Origin: Acidobacteriota bacterium
Lineage (GTDB): Bacteria; Acidobacteriota; Terriglobia; Acidiferrales; UBA7541
NCBI GenBank assembly: GCA_013289695.1
Contig: JABCZK010000015.1
Location: forward strand, 1-64,000
DNA: 64,000 nucleotides
Direction: 5' to 3'
Shown: positions 44,201 through 52,840 of the stretch, piece by piece
Layout of the letters: each line of letters opens with the position of its first letter
Position numbering within the stretch: the first letter of the stretch is position 1
The notes under the pieces: model-generated
Told to the model about the DNA's origin: nothing
Seen by the model: the letters and a program-made list of their open reading frames with translations, nothing else
Databases searched by the model: none
Translations under genes and position numbers: made by a program

Positions 44201-44986
44201 CTACGGCTCCGGCGTGAGCGCGCCGGTGGAGCGGTCAACGCGGAAGTACGAAACGGTGGAATCTTGGAAATGTGCCACGGAAAGCCCTGTGCCAACCGGA
44301 TTGACTTCGACGCTTGAAGGTTTCGCGGGCGCTGGAAACGGTGAAGCGACAACGGGATTCAGTTCGCCGTTCTTCCAGTTAATGCTGAAAGCCGAAATAC
44401 TTTGGGAAGTGTGATTCACCACATATAGGTAGTGGCCAGAGGGATCGATCGCCAGCCAGCCCGGCCCATGTTCCGGCAGCACGGATAGCTCAGTCGCGGC
44501 CATGCTCTCGCCGTCGCGCGAAATCATCAGTGAATCTGCCAAACCATTCGCTGCGAATGTCATGTGCTGGCCCGTGTGTAGATTGGTGACGTGCAACACG
44601 CGCGAATCGCCTTGCACGGCGATGGCGACATTCGGGGCGGTCGTGACGGTCAAAAGCGTCTTTGTATTGTTACCGTGGTAGCTGGCCGAGACATTCGCCG
44701 TTCCGACGGCGACAGCTGTTGCCAATCCCGTAGAGTTGACGGTCACTACCGCCTTATTGTCCGATGCATACGTGGAGTCGCTGGTGGTTACGTTCGAGGT
44801 CTGGCCGTCGAGATACGTCGCGGTCAGAGCGAACTGCTGCGTGGTGGCAACCGCAATCGTCGGATTCGCCGGAGTGAGCTTGACGCCGGTGATGAACAGG
44901 TTGCTCACGTCCGAGCTGATGCAACTGGACAACCCAAGAATCGAAAGCACAGAAACAATTTGTACGAGCTGCTTAAACTTGAACAA
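44201..44986 (-). CDS. lipoprotein with Big_2-like domain and shortened beta-propeller (lactonase-like)
   Basis: 261 residues. Lipobox SILGLSSC near residues 15-22. A Big_2 (bacterial Ig-like) domain follows (VKLTPANPTIAVATTQQF...ATYLDGQTSNVT...GLATAVAVGTANVSAS). Then come blades of a YncE/6-phosphogluconolactonase-type propeller (WLAIDPSGHYLYVVNHTSQSISAFSIN; VEVNPVGTGLSVAHFQDSTVSYFRVDRSTGAL). The propeller has only about two to three blades where the family has seven, and the protein stops at TPEP. It is probably truncated at its 3' end; a family A half-repeat lies about 70 bases beyond the stop. TTG start with GGAG eight bases upstream. Confidence 0.65.
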   Translation of the reverse strand: MFKFKQLVQIVSVLSILGLSSCISSDVSNLFITGVKLTPANPTIAVATTQQFALTATYLDGQTSNVTTSDSTYASDNKAVVTVNSTGLATAVAVGTANVSASYHGNNTKTLLTVTTAPNVAIAVQGDSRVLHVTNLHTGQHMTFAANGLADSLMISRDGESMAATELSVLPEHGPGWLAIDPSGHYLYVVNHTSQSISAFSINWKNGELNPVVASPFPAPAKPSSVEVNPVGTGLSVAHFQDSTVSYFRVDRSTGALTPEP

Positions 44987-45826
44987 TGGATTGACTCCGC
45001 ATTCGCCCGCGCGAAAACCTTAAACCGGATTTTCGATTCGACTACCCGGCCGGCCGTTCCACTGCAACTGGTCAGCTGCTCAGTTGGGGATAACAGCTTG
45101 CAGCGATGCTACCACGGGCGGCATGGCGCCACATGGTTACAAGCTGGGCGGTTTCCAAGGGATTGGCAGAGGGAAACCCGAGAACCGACAATGTCGGGTC
45201 GAAGGGTTGGCGCTCCAGGGGGAGAGCCACCGCGCCGTAGGGCCAGCGTGCGAGGTGGAGTTCGACGGGACGGTTGCCGCGACACTGCGGGTAACCGCGG
45301 GATCGAGAACCGCGAGGTGACACACAAATCCAGGCGCAGATGTTGCACAGCCACGGTCTCGGTGGCGCGTGGCCGACCCTTCCACGCCTTCGAGACGTAG
45401 GCAGTAGGTTTTGAGGTTGCCGCATTCTCGCTTGCCTGCGGCGGGCAGGCTGCAGCGTCAACCCTTCGAACCCGGCACAGGCGGATTCTCAGGATGAATC
45501 GCGCAGTAGCGCGATTCACAAAGTAACAAGAGGCGAGCACAGGCAAGATTGATCGCCTGTGCCACGAAAACAGATTGTGGTGGTCGGACGATTGGGAGGC
45601 GGCGGAGCTCAGCGCGCCGGAAGTGATGCGGAGTGCGGCTCGATAAGGCTCACCGCGAGAGAGAGCCCTGTCTGCGGCGGGCAGGCATCACTGCGCTCCC
45701 TTCGCAAAATCATCCAGGGCAGGATGACGTACGAAGGAAGGAACTCGAGTGTCGGTGAAATCTTCGAATCGGAACTTGAGTGGCGTGGAGAAATGTGGCA
45801 TCCGGCCAGCGGGGAGAATCGCGGGG
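44987..45826. other. repeat-bearing gap of 840 bases
   Basis: Contains the composite repeat at 45366-45521. Frames present on both strands appear non-coding. Nothing else recognised. Confidence 0.5.
45366..45521 (+). repeat. composite dispersed repeat (families F and A), copy 2
   Basis: Family F is at 45371-45417, and the full palindrome TGAATCGCGC (45495-45504) with GCGCGATTCA (45509-45518) follows. The loop is AGTA, so GTAG precedes the right arm. CAACCCTTC...GGCAC upstream of the palindrome matches the copy at 32990-33010. Confidence 0.7.
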
Positions 45827-46090
45827 CTAACTGCTGCTCGCGGCGGTAGAGCCAGCACGCGCGGTCTTGCGCCCACCGAAAAAACCAGTTTGAAGTTGAT
45901 CGTCGGAAACGTGCACGCGTTCCATTTCAGTAATGGATAGCTCGAAGGGTTTCTGGCAAGCCGGACAGATCATTTCGATGGAAGCGGTCTCGGAATCAAA
46001 ACGTTTCTTGTCGGAGCCAAGCCTGGAAACGATGACGATGGCACCGCAGTTTGACCTGTCGCAAATCGCACATAACTCAATTACGTGCAT
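45827..46090 (-). CDS. small zinc-ribbon-like protein
   Basis: 87 residues. Cys7 and Cys10 in LCAICDRSNCGAIV, with Cys15, and later CPAC in MICPACQKPFELSITEMERV suggest a treble-clef or zinc-ribbon knuckle. The C-terminal tail is Gly/Ala/Ser-rich. AGGGGGAG precedes the ATG. No family assigned; regulatory or RNA-binding small zinc proteins are common in this phylum. Confidence 0.55.
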   Translation of the reverse strand: MHVIELCAICDRSNCGAIVIVSRLGSDKKRFDSETASIEMICPACQKPFELSITEMERVHVSDDQLQTGFFGGRKTARAGSTAASSS

Positions 46091-46695
46091 GCACTCCCCC
46101 TTTGCCTGTGTGGGGGGTCACAGGTCATAGCTACTGCAAAAATTATTCTACCCCGATTCGTCAACGCTTTGTTGCAGCTGTTTTAAATTTGTTGTGCGAA
46201 TTAAACAATTCAGCTGGTGTACGGCGGCGTACGGAACGACGTTGAAGTCGTGGCGTGAATACGGCCGCTACCACCGCTCGGGAATTTGGTGGACGTGAGG
46301 GGGCTCGAACCCCTGACCTCCTCGTTGAAAATGACAAATTAACTGTTCAGGATGTTCGCAACGTCCAGCATGTTCAACAAAACGCCCTCGGTGGCCACAA
46401 GCCGCTGACGGCGCTTTTGTTGGCCCGCTGGACACTGGATCGGACACCCCTGCTGATTTTGCGATTCTAAAAACGGCCGCAGCCGGTCCGTGGAGCGTCT
46501 AAACCCGCACTGTTCAAAACCGAACGGCGCGGTACCCGGAAATTCAACTGCGTTCAGTCGGGTCGTGTGGAACGGCGGCCAGCCGCCCGCGGATTGCATC
46601 TAACAGTACAGAGGTTGCACTCCGGGCTGCTATCGGGCATGCTGGCGGCAATCGGCCCGCGCGTAATCTCGATTGGTTGTGCTGTAGATGGATTT
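46091..46695. other. left boundary of the integrated element
   Basis: Contains the attachment-site copy of the tRNA 3' half (46287-46327). The remainder up to 46695 shows no supported gene; a frame across the tRNA antisense is spurious. The TCTAAACCCGCAC start of repeat family B recurs at about 46497. Confidence 0.5.
46287..46327 (-). repeat. distal attachment site: 41-bp copy of the tRNA-Ala 3' half
   Basis: Identical over 41 bases, in direct orientation, to 52841-52881 (CCA end through T-arm, variable loop and part of the anticodon arm). Bases diverge on both sides. This is the standard remnant left when an element integrates into a tRNA 3' end. Confidence 0.85.
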
Positions 46696-47580
46696 ATGAG
46701 TTCCTCCACGCAACTCGTTTTGAAGCCTTTTCCTGTCAAGAAGGCTTTGCTCATTGATGCCGATGAACCGACGCGCACGTTCCTGGCCAACGTTCTGGAT
46801 CCGAGCGAATGGAACATCCGGCACGCGCCGGATAATCAAACGGCGCTGGAATTGGCGCAGGCGACGCGCTTCGATCTGATTCTGACCAGCGAGAAAACTT
46901 CGGGAAAAGACGATATCGAATTGTTGCGCGAGCTGCGGTCGGCGCGGCCGCACACTTGTTTGATCATTCTGACGGACGAGAGCGCGCCTTCATATGTCAT
47001 TGATTCGATGCGCGAGCACGCCTTCAGCTATTTTTCGAAACCATTTTCGCTGGACGCGCTGACGGAAATGGTGCACCTGGCGACGGAGGCTCCTTGCTGG
47101 GACGACGGCATCGAGGTCGTGTCCGCCACGCCGGAATGGATTCGGCTGATGGTGCGTTGCGACCGGCAGACGGCCGACCGGCTGATTCAATTTCTGCACG
47201 AGATCGTGGATTTGCCGGAGTCGGAAAGTAATGCGGTGGCGATCGCGTTTCGCGAGATTTTGCTGAACGCCATGGAGCACGGCGCGAAATTCCAGGCGGA
47301 CCAGTACGTGCAAATTTCCTACGTGCGCGCGCGGAACATGGTGCTGTGCCGCGTCAAGGATCCCGGCGAAGGATTCACGCTGGACGAAATACAGCATGCG
47401 GCGGTGGCGAATCCGCACGGCGATCCGATTCGTCACGCGGCGTACCGGCAGGAGAGAGGGATGCGCCCGGGCGGATATGGAATATTGCTCGCGCAGAAAT
47501 TGGTGGACGAGCTTATTTACAATGAGGATGGGAATGAAGTGCTGCTGGTGAAATACCTTGATCGCGGTGGAAACGATTAG
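46696..47580 (+). CDS. pseudo-receiver fused to RsbW-like ATPase domain
   Basis: 294 residues. The N-terminal receiver-like domain has the acidic pair (DADEP, residues 21-23), Thr93 and Lys115 in SKPF, but the phospho-acceptor Asp is Ser65 (DLILTSEKTSG), so classical phosphorylation is not expected. The C-terminal half is an HATPase_c_2/anti-sigma-type ATPase with N box AFREILLNAMEHGAK and G2 GGYGILLAQKLVDEL. Such ATPases bind or phosphorylate STAS anti-sigma antagonists. No anti-sigma antagonist is adjacent. It is the first gene inside the tRNA-flanked element. ATG 46696 is preferred to the upstream extension. Confidence 0.75.
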   Translation: MSSSTQLVLKPFPVKKALLIDADEPTRTFLANVLDPSEWNIRHAPDNQTALELAQATRFDLILTSEKTSGKDDIELLRELRSARPHTCLIILTDESAPSYVIDSMREHAFSYFSKPFSLDALTEMVHLATEAPCWDDGIEVVSATPEWIRLMVRCDRQTADRLIQFLHEIVDLPESESNAVAIAFREILLNAMEHGAKFQADQYVQISYVRARNMVLCRVKDPGEGFTLDEIQHAAVANPHGDPIRHAAYRQERGMRPGGYGILLAQKLVDELIYNEDGNEVLLVKYLDRGGND

Positions 47581-47624
47581 AATTACGCATCGCGCGCTAC
47601 CGCGCATCAGGTTCGCTGGGATCC

Positions 47625-47650
47625 GTAGGGGCGGGTCTAAGACCCGCCCG
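47625..47650 (+). repeat. dispersed GTAG-type repeat, family E, copy 2
   Basis: GTAG is followed by GGGCGGGTCT-AA-GACCCGCCC, a near-perfect inverted repeat. It shares its first 14 bases with 491-504. Confidence 0.7.
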
Positions 47651-47664
47651 CTTCCGTTGAATTT

Positions 47665-47698
47665 GTAGCGGCCAGCTTCAGCTGGGCGCCTTTGACTT
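47665..47698 (-). repeat. dispersed GTAG-type repeat, family D, copy 1
   Basis: GTAGCGGCCAGCTTCAGCTG followed by GGCGCCTTTGACTT. The palindrome is CCAGCT-TC-AGCTGG directly after the GTAG. The same element runs in the opposite direction at 55428-55463 and 60226-60262. Confidence 0.75.
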
Positions 47699-47951
47699 CG
47701 CTTTGCTCTTCGCGCGCTCGGCACCCTGGCCGCCGCGGCCCAGCGCCCGCAGACACCATCGCCAAGCGCGCGCCCGGCCAGCCAAACCCCTCGCCCGTGC
47801 CCCATGCTCCATGTCGCGCCCTCAGCAGCGCCGAAAAGCGCCCCGACTCACGCTAACACATTCGCGAGGCGCTGGAATTCGTAGAAATACGCACGGGGTA
47901 AACGATAGAAAAGATGGGGTGTACTTTGCTGTGTCGGTCGATGGTTGAGCC

Positions 47952-47992
47952 TCTAAACCCGCACCCTCGCCTTCGGCGAGAGTGCGCCACCC
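47952..47992 (+). repeat. dispersed palindromic repeat, family B, copy 2
   Basis: Two differences over 41 bases from 32914-32954, with the same hairpin. Confidence 0.8.
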
Positions 47993-48064
47993 GTAAAATC
48001 AACGGCGCCGGCTCCGGTGACATGTCAGGCTTAGCCACCCGGTCGCTACGATCACGCCAAACGC

Positions 48065-48096
48065 AAAAGGGGACAGGGCAGAACCTGTCCCCTTTT
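48065..48096 (-). terminator. hairpin terminator of the DUF11 gene
   Basis: AAAAGGGGACAGG (48065-48077) pairs with CCTGTCCCCTTTT (48084-48096), 13 bp around a six-base loop. Read leftward, it ends in TTTT. It lies 50 bases past the stop at 48147. Confidence 0.85.
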
Positions 48097-48146
48097 CGCG
48101 CTGCTACGGAGGCATTCCGCTGCCTCCGCCGTTCTTCACTTCACCG

Positions 48147-50810
48147 TCACTTCTTCGCTATACACACGGTTGAGCTATTATTCGTCGCATTCGGGTCTGG
48201 CGTGCCTGCCGAGACGGTTCCCGAGTCACAGACTGAGCCAACGGCAGACCGCCAAGAATCACTGATTGTCACGTTAGCGCTGGCCCCGAACGCGAGGCTT
48301 GCCCATGTACAGGTCACTGTAGAAACCCCAACTGTGCAGGTTCCACCTGTGGTTGTATTGATCTTGGGCGCTGGACCTGTGAACAGGCTCGAGTTCGCCA
48401 CAAGGGAAATGTTCTGACTGTCGCTTGGGCCGTTGTTGGTGACGGTCAGAGCGAAGGTCGCAGTTCCGTTTCCGGGAGAGCCGATCTTGCTGGCTGTTTG
48501 CGTCAACGCAAGATCAGCGGAGCTCTGCACCGTTCCGCAGGTCTGCGAGGAGTTGTTGCTGGGTAAGGGATCGAGGGTCGCGGAAGAGATACTTGCCCCA
48601 TTACAGAGCTGGCTGCCATTCGCGACAGACGGGCTCAAATGGACGACAAGTGTGAAGGTTGCTGCCGCACCTGCCACGACGGTCGCGGTTGTACACGATA
48701 TCGGCCCATTCATCCCGACTGGCGGCGTGGTGCAGCTCCAGCCTGAGGGGACTGCAAGCGACACGAAGGTTGTACCGGCCGGCAGAGTATCGGACACAGA
48801 TACGGTTTGCGCGTCACTCGGCCCAAGGTTCGTGCCTGTCAGAGTGTAGCTTACGTTATTTCCTGCGATTGGCGCGGAGGGTCCGGTTTTCGTCAGGGCG
48901 AGGTCCGCCTTGGTGTTGACGGTCGCTGTGACCGTGGTGGTGTTGTTGCCAGGGTTGGGGTCCGACGTCGTCGAACTAACGGTTGCCGTGTCGGTGATTG
49001 TACCAATCGCCCCTGAGGGTATGTGCACGGTCACCGTGATCGAGGCGATGGCGCCCGCTCCGACGGTGGCTTCCGTGCAGGTAACGGGCCCACTGCCAGT
49101 GCAAGTGTATCCCCCACCGGGCGTGACTGACACAAGCGTCGTCCCCGATGGCAGAGTATCGGACACAGACACGGATTGCGCATCGCTCGGTCCGTTGTTC
49201 TCCACATCAATGGCATAGGAGAAGTTTGCTCCTGCGTATGCCAGCCCAAGCGCCGACTTCGAGATGGTCATGTCCGCCGACGCGGTCACCGTTGCGGAGG
49301 TAGAACTGGTCTTACTAAGGTGGACGTTACTCGCCGAGTCGTAATCAGCGGCATATTTTCCGTCCCATGTGATTGTCCCGGTATTTCCGACCACCGACCC
49401 GTCCGGCGTGCTTGGTGTCACCCTTACATTCACGTCGAAACTTGCCGTGTCGCCGCTGTTCATAAATCCGTCGTTGGCGAGGGCATTGTCAGTCCTGAAG
49501 CAATCAATGCTGCCGCCGGCGCCAACCGTAGGCGTGTTGCACGCCCAGCCAGCCGGGATGCTAATGCCCTCAAACTGCAAACTGGCGTTGAGCGGATCAG
49601 TGAAGTGTGGCGTTTCAGCGGTCGGCGCGGTGTTGCTCTTCACGTCGATCGTGTAGTCAAAGGTCGACCCAGCAAACGCACTCGGCGGCCCGCTCTTGGT
49701 GATGTCCATGTCCGCGGGAAGATACGCGTGGGTGCACCCGCTCCCGGCTACTCCTCCTAATGCTGTGAAAGTCGCGTTGCTCCACTCCGGCTGTGTGTTG
49801 TAGGGGTTCCCGTGCAGCGTGAGGTTGCTGCCGTCCGCATTCGTTTGCCCGCTGTGAAAATTGTACGCGCACTTGTCGCCGATCTCACCGCATACGACGC
49901 CGCCGCTGCAGTTACCGTCGGTCCACGTTGCATTCGGGTATGGATCGGTGATCGCTTCCGACATCTCGTGCGAGAACGTCGAGATTTCATAGTCCGCGTC
50001 GCCATCTATGGCGCTGTTCGGCTGCCCACTGGTGTTGTTGCAATCCCAACCCGTGGAATTGACGAAAGGCATGTTCGCGTAGATGCGGTTATTCAATATG
50101 TTGTACCAGTTGTGGTAAGCGCAATACTCATTGCCACCGGGCACAAGTGGCGTGCAATTGCCCGAGCCGTCGCAGCTTTCAATTCCCTTCTCTGTGAAAA
50201 CAGCGAACAGATTCCCGTTTCCGGTTGGCCAGCTGTTAACGGAAATTGCGTGATCGACCTCGCTTTGGATGTCGCTGTCCTGCAGCGGACTCGCCGGTGT
50301 CCCCAAATCAGCACTGTTGTAGGCGTTGTAGGCAGTGCTGGTATCGATGTAGCTGCCGCCGAACGTGACCACATTTTGTATGTAATTGTTTGAGATGAGG
50401 CTGTTGTCGTAGTACTGCGTCAGGATGTTCAGATATGGCGTGCCGCCCACATCCTGAACAAACCGCTGGAGCAGGCTTTCGTACCCTGTGGTGATCGTGT
50501 TGTTTGGCGTCCAAAAGATTAAGAACACTTTGGTGGTATGCATCACGAACCCAGGCAGGAGAGCTCCAGGGCCCGGTGGAAGGTTATCGGTCGGGGAAAA
50601 TATCGTTCCTCCGGTCTGATTCTTGCCGGCTGCCTGCTGCTCCTCATACCAACTCTGCGGATGGAAGAGGTGAGGCTGTTGCGTGGTCCCGGGGGTGAAC
50701 GGGGGCGAGGGCTGTTGGGCAGCAATAGTTCTGCAAAGTGGACCAAACTGCAAGAACGCCGCCAGACCGAGGGCCGGGAGTAATCCGTATCTCAGCGACC
50801 TGTATCTCAT
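48147..50810 (-). CDS. large exported protein: EXORDIUM-like N-terminal domain plus four DUF11 repeats
   Basis: 887 residues with a signal peptide. The N-terminal ~340 residues resemble the EXORDIUM/phi-1-like fold: MHTTKVFLIFWTPNNTITT, FTEKGIESCDG, and FSHEMSEAITDPYPNATW, the HExxE...TDP signature with a possible metal site. Four DUF11 beta-sandwich repeats follow, opening ADMDITKSG, ADMTISKS, ADLALTKTG and ADLALTQTA, each with SVSDTLPxGTT-like core strands. No C-terminal anchor is seen. DUF11 proteins are cell-surface or matrix components. ATG 50810 has GGAGGAAGG at ideal distance; a longer frame upstream is unlikely. It is the main cargo of the tRNA-flanked element. Confidence 0.78.
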   Translation of the reverse strand: MRYRSLRYGLLPALGLAAFLQFGPLCRTIAAQQPSPPFTPGTTQQPHLFHPQSWYEEQQAAGKNQTGGTIFSPTDNLPPGPGALLPGFVMHTTKVFLIFWTPNNTITTGYESLLQRFVQDVGGTPYLNILTQYYDNSLISNNYIQNVVTFGGSYIDTSTAYNAYNSADLGTPASPLQDSDIQSEVDHAISVNSWPTGNGNLFAVFTEKGIESCDGSGNCTPLVPGGNEYCAYHNWYNILNNRIYANMPFVNSTGWDCNNTSGQPNSAIDGDADYEISTFSHEMSEAITDPYPNATWTDGNCSGGVVCGEIGDKCAYNFHSGQTNADGSNLTLHGNPYNTQPEWSNATFTALGGVAGSGCTHAYLPADMDITKSGPPSAFAGSTFDYTIDVKSNTAPTAETPHFTDPLNASLQFEGISIPAGWACNTPTVGAGGSIDCFRTDNALANDGFMNSGDTASFDVNVRVTPSTPDGSVVGNTGTITWDGKYAADYDSASNVHLSKTSSTSATVTASADMTISKSALGLAYAGANFSYAIDVENNGPSDAQSVSVSDTLPSGTTLVSVTPGGGYTCTGSGPVTCTEATVGAGAIASITVTVHIPSGAIGTITDTATVSSTTSDPNPGNNTTTVTATVNTKADLALTKTGPSAPIAGNNVSYTLTGTNLGPSDAQTVSVSDTLPAGTTFVSLAVPSGWSCTTPPVGMNGPISCTTATVVAGAAATFTLVVHLSPSVANGSQLCNGASISSATLDPLPSNNSSQTCGTVQSSADLALTQTASKIGSPGNGTATFALTVTNNGPSDSQNISLVANSSLFTGPAPKINTTTGGTCTVGVSTVTCTWASLAFGASANVTISDSWRSAVGSVCDSGTVSAGTPDPNATNNSSTVCIAKK

Positions 50811-51187
50811 TTTTTCCTTCCTCCGTTTTCGCGCGGACGGACCATGTCCGTGACGATTGAGTTTTCGTCCTGAACTCAAAACCACGACGTGTTGCTGAAG
50901 GGACGAGCGAGCAAGGGTGCACCGCGCTGCGGGAGCGGTCAATTCCACGTAAGGGTTGGTTCGTTCGGCGGAACTCCAATAGGCCCGTCGGATCGGCGAA
51001 CCCGACCAATCTAGCCCGGAAGACTAATACGGGAAGGCTATGTCAGCGGTCAAACCTAGCCGAGGTCGAGCGGCTCGGTAGTTATGACGATGTCCTGATG
51101 CGATTAGGAATAGGAATGACTGATCGAAGCTGCTCAAGGACAGAACTTATGCTTGCATGAATGGAGAAAATTGGAGCTAGGGTAATC
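50811..51187. other. gap between DUF11 gene and regulator
   Basis: No gene. It holds the promoter and leader of the DUF11 gene and the 3' end of the LuxR gene. No repeat recognised. Confidence 0.4.
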
Positions 51188-51889
51188 CTACCGGGAGGGG
51201 CTAGCCACCATTAACTTGCCAAGGATACCCCACCGCGTGGTCACGCCCATCTTGCTCATGATTAAGCGAACGAACTGCTTTACCGTGTTCGGGCTGATAC
51301 CCATGCGTTGTGCGACATCCTTGGTCGTCAATCCATCGATCAGAAGCTCTACAGTTTCACCCTCTCTCCGGCTTAAATGAAAATAGCGGCTGACTTCTGA
51401 AAAATCGATTGGAACCCGGGGACGACGCTCCAGCACAAGGGCCACTTCGACCGGCAGCCTGCCGTCGTCTTGGGGTTCGACTAGGAACGATCGGCAGATG
51501 TAACGCCGCCGGCCCGAACGGAAGCTGATAGGTGCTAATCCCTTGATGAAGTGCTCTACCTGCAGGATGGATCGAATTCGTCCCTGAAGCATCGCCGAGT
51601 TGACACTCGCACGCAATCCGTCTGGGTAGCACAAGATGCAACTCGCGGCGTTGTTACTGTAGAGCGGTTTTAAAGTCCTGTCAGCCAGCAAAAATCCCGT
51701 GTTGCCTTGGCCTGCCTGCACGAACGGCAGGTTCAGCGAAGCATGGTCGATGGGTTGAGGCGCGCTTGGTCCTCCGGAGGAGGCGTGACCGTTCGCACGT
51801 CTGCTCGCTAAAGTCGCCGCTTTCGCAGCTTGCTCACGGATAGCGGGAATTGTTCGAGACCTATCGCAAGGGAGGTGATTGCGACGCAT
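51188..51889 (-). CDS. LuxR-family transcriptional regulator
   Basis: 233 residues. The N-terminal ~150 residues have PAS/sensor-like character but no recognised motif. The C-terminal HTH (HLSRREGETVELLIDGLTTKD to GISPNTVKQFVRLIMSKMGV) is the GerE/LuxR helix-turn-helix. No receiver domain is present. It lies upstream of and on the same strand as the DUF11 gene, 378 bases away, and inside the element, so it may control it. GGGAGG precedes the ATG by a few bases. The ligand is unknown. Confidence 0.75.
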   Translation of the reverse strand: MRRNHLPCDRSRTIPAIREQAAKAATLASRRANGHASSGGPSAPQPIDHASLNLPFVQAGQGNTGFLLADRTLKPLYSNNAASCILCYPDGLRASVNSAMLQGRIRSILQVEHFIKGLAPISFRSGRRRYICRSFLVEPQDDGRLPVEVALVLERRPRVPIDFSEVSRYFHLSRREGETVELLIDGLTTKDVAQRMGISPNTVKQFVRLIMSKMGVTTRWGILGKLMVASPSR

Positions 51890-52150
51890 GGGTAACTCCG
51901 TCTACCCTATAGTGCACTTCAACCTGAATTCGTATCATAAACGCCGTACGAAATTATCGCACGCAGTGGAAAATCACACCGATTGTGGACGGTTGAGTGG
52001 GAGTTGGAAGGCACCGACCAATAAAGAGTCTCCCTCGCCGACACAACGCGCTGCCGCAGGGAAAACAGATGCGACATCCTGAACTCGTCTCCGCATTGGT
52101 GTCAAGCGTTATCTGTTGTCGCCACGAACCCGGCACGCGGCGGCATCGGC

Positions 52151-52828
52151 ATGAAAGCGTTTAAGGAGCAGGGGCGGGTGCGTTACCTGGAAATGAACGA
52201 GGTCGAGGCCCTTTTGACTGCAATCCAAGCCAGAATCGCCAAGAATTCGTCAGACAGGATGAGGGCGTCTGCGCGGAAGTCTTGGCAATATCTCCACACA
52301 GCAGTCGTTATGGCATTACACACAGGCATGAGGAATCGGGAAATCCTCGGGCTGAGGTGGGAAAACGTCAACTGGGAACGGAAGACGTTGCTCCTGCTGA
52401 ATACGCAGAACGGCGAGTCACGGCGGTTACCGATTGACTCGATTTTGCTCCGCAAATTGTCTGAGCATCGAGGCCGCGTGAAAAACGAAGAATTGGTATT
52501 CCCCAGTTTCGACAACAACGGAAACGTCGTACCGATGGCAGACGTGAAGGGCAGTTTCGGTCGTGTGTTGAAAGACGGCGGTATCACGAACTTTCGATTT
52601 CACGAGCTGCGCCACGCGTTCGCGAGTCACTACATGATGAAGGGAGGGCAACTCTACGCGCTTTCGAGCATCCTCGGGCACAAGGACCTGAAGATCACGC
52701 AGCGTTACGCGAAGCTCTCTCCGAAGCACATGGATTCGCAGCGAGATCAAATGGACACTATTTGGACACCGGCGCCAATTCCCTCCCACGAAGCCCCGAG
52801 TCAAACACAAACTAAGTACGTGCAGTAA
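52151..52828 (+). CDS. tyrosine recombinase/integrase catalytic domain, N-terminally incomplete
   Basis: 225 residues. Catalytic set: Arg in TGMRNREILGLRW, HELRHAF (His and Arg), the LGH His, and Tyr in TQRYAKL. Homologues run 350-400 residues with arm- and core-binding domains before this. The frame in fact extends upstream of the ATG with SVVATNPARGGIG, which reads as the end of a core-binding domain (NPAR is typical), but no start or full domain can be found. It therefore looks truncated or frameshifted. It abuts the tRNA 3' end by 12 bases, as integrases usually do. Excision activity is doubtful. Confidence 0.8.
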   Translation: MKAFKEQGRVRYLEMNEVEALLTAIQARIAKNSSDRMRASARKSWQYLHTAVVMALHTGMRNREILGLRWENVNWERKTLLLLNTQNGESRRLPIDSILLRKLSEHRGRVKNEELVFPSFDNNGNVVPMADVKGSFGRVLKDGGITNFRFHELRHAFASHYMMKGGQLYALSSILGHKDLKITQRYAKLSPKHMDSQRDQMDTIWTPAPIPSHEAPSQTQTKYVQ

Positions 52829-52840
52829 ACAGAGTTGAAG

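Larger units (their letters stand above)
47581..48146. other. repeat cluster between convergent genes
   Basis: Contains family E (47625-47650), D (47665-47698) and B (47952-47992) copies and the terminator at 48065-48096. No coding frame supported. Confidence 0.6.

Noticed and set aside
46287-46327. Fragment as a second functional tRNA gene
   Set aside because: Lacks the 5' half (acceptor 5' strand, D arm and part of the anticodon loop).
46255-46470. Open frame reading through the antisense of the tRNA fragment (GGREGARTPDLL...)
   Set aside because: This motif is the well-known artefact of translating tRNA 3' halves; the frame has no ribosome site and covers the attachment site.
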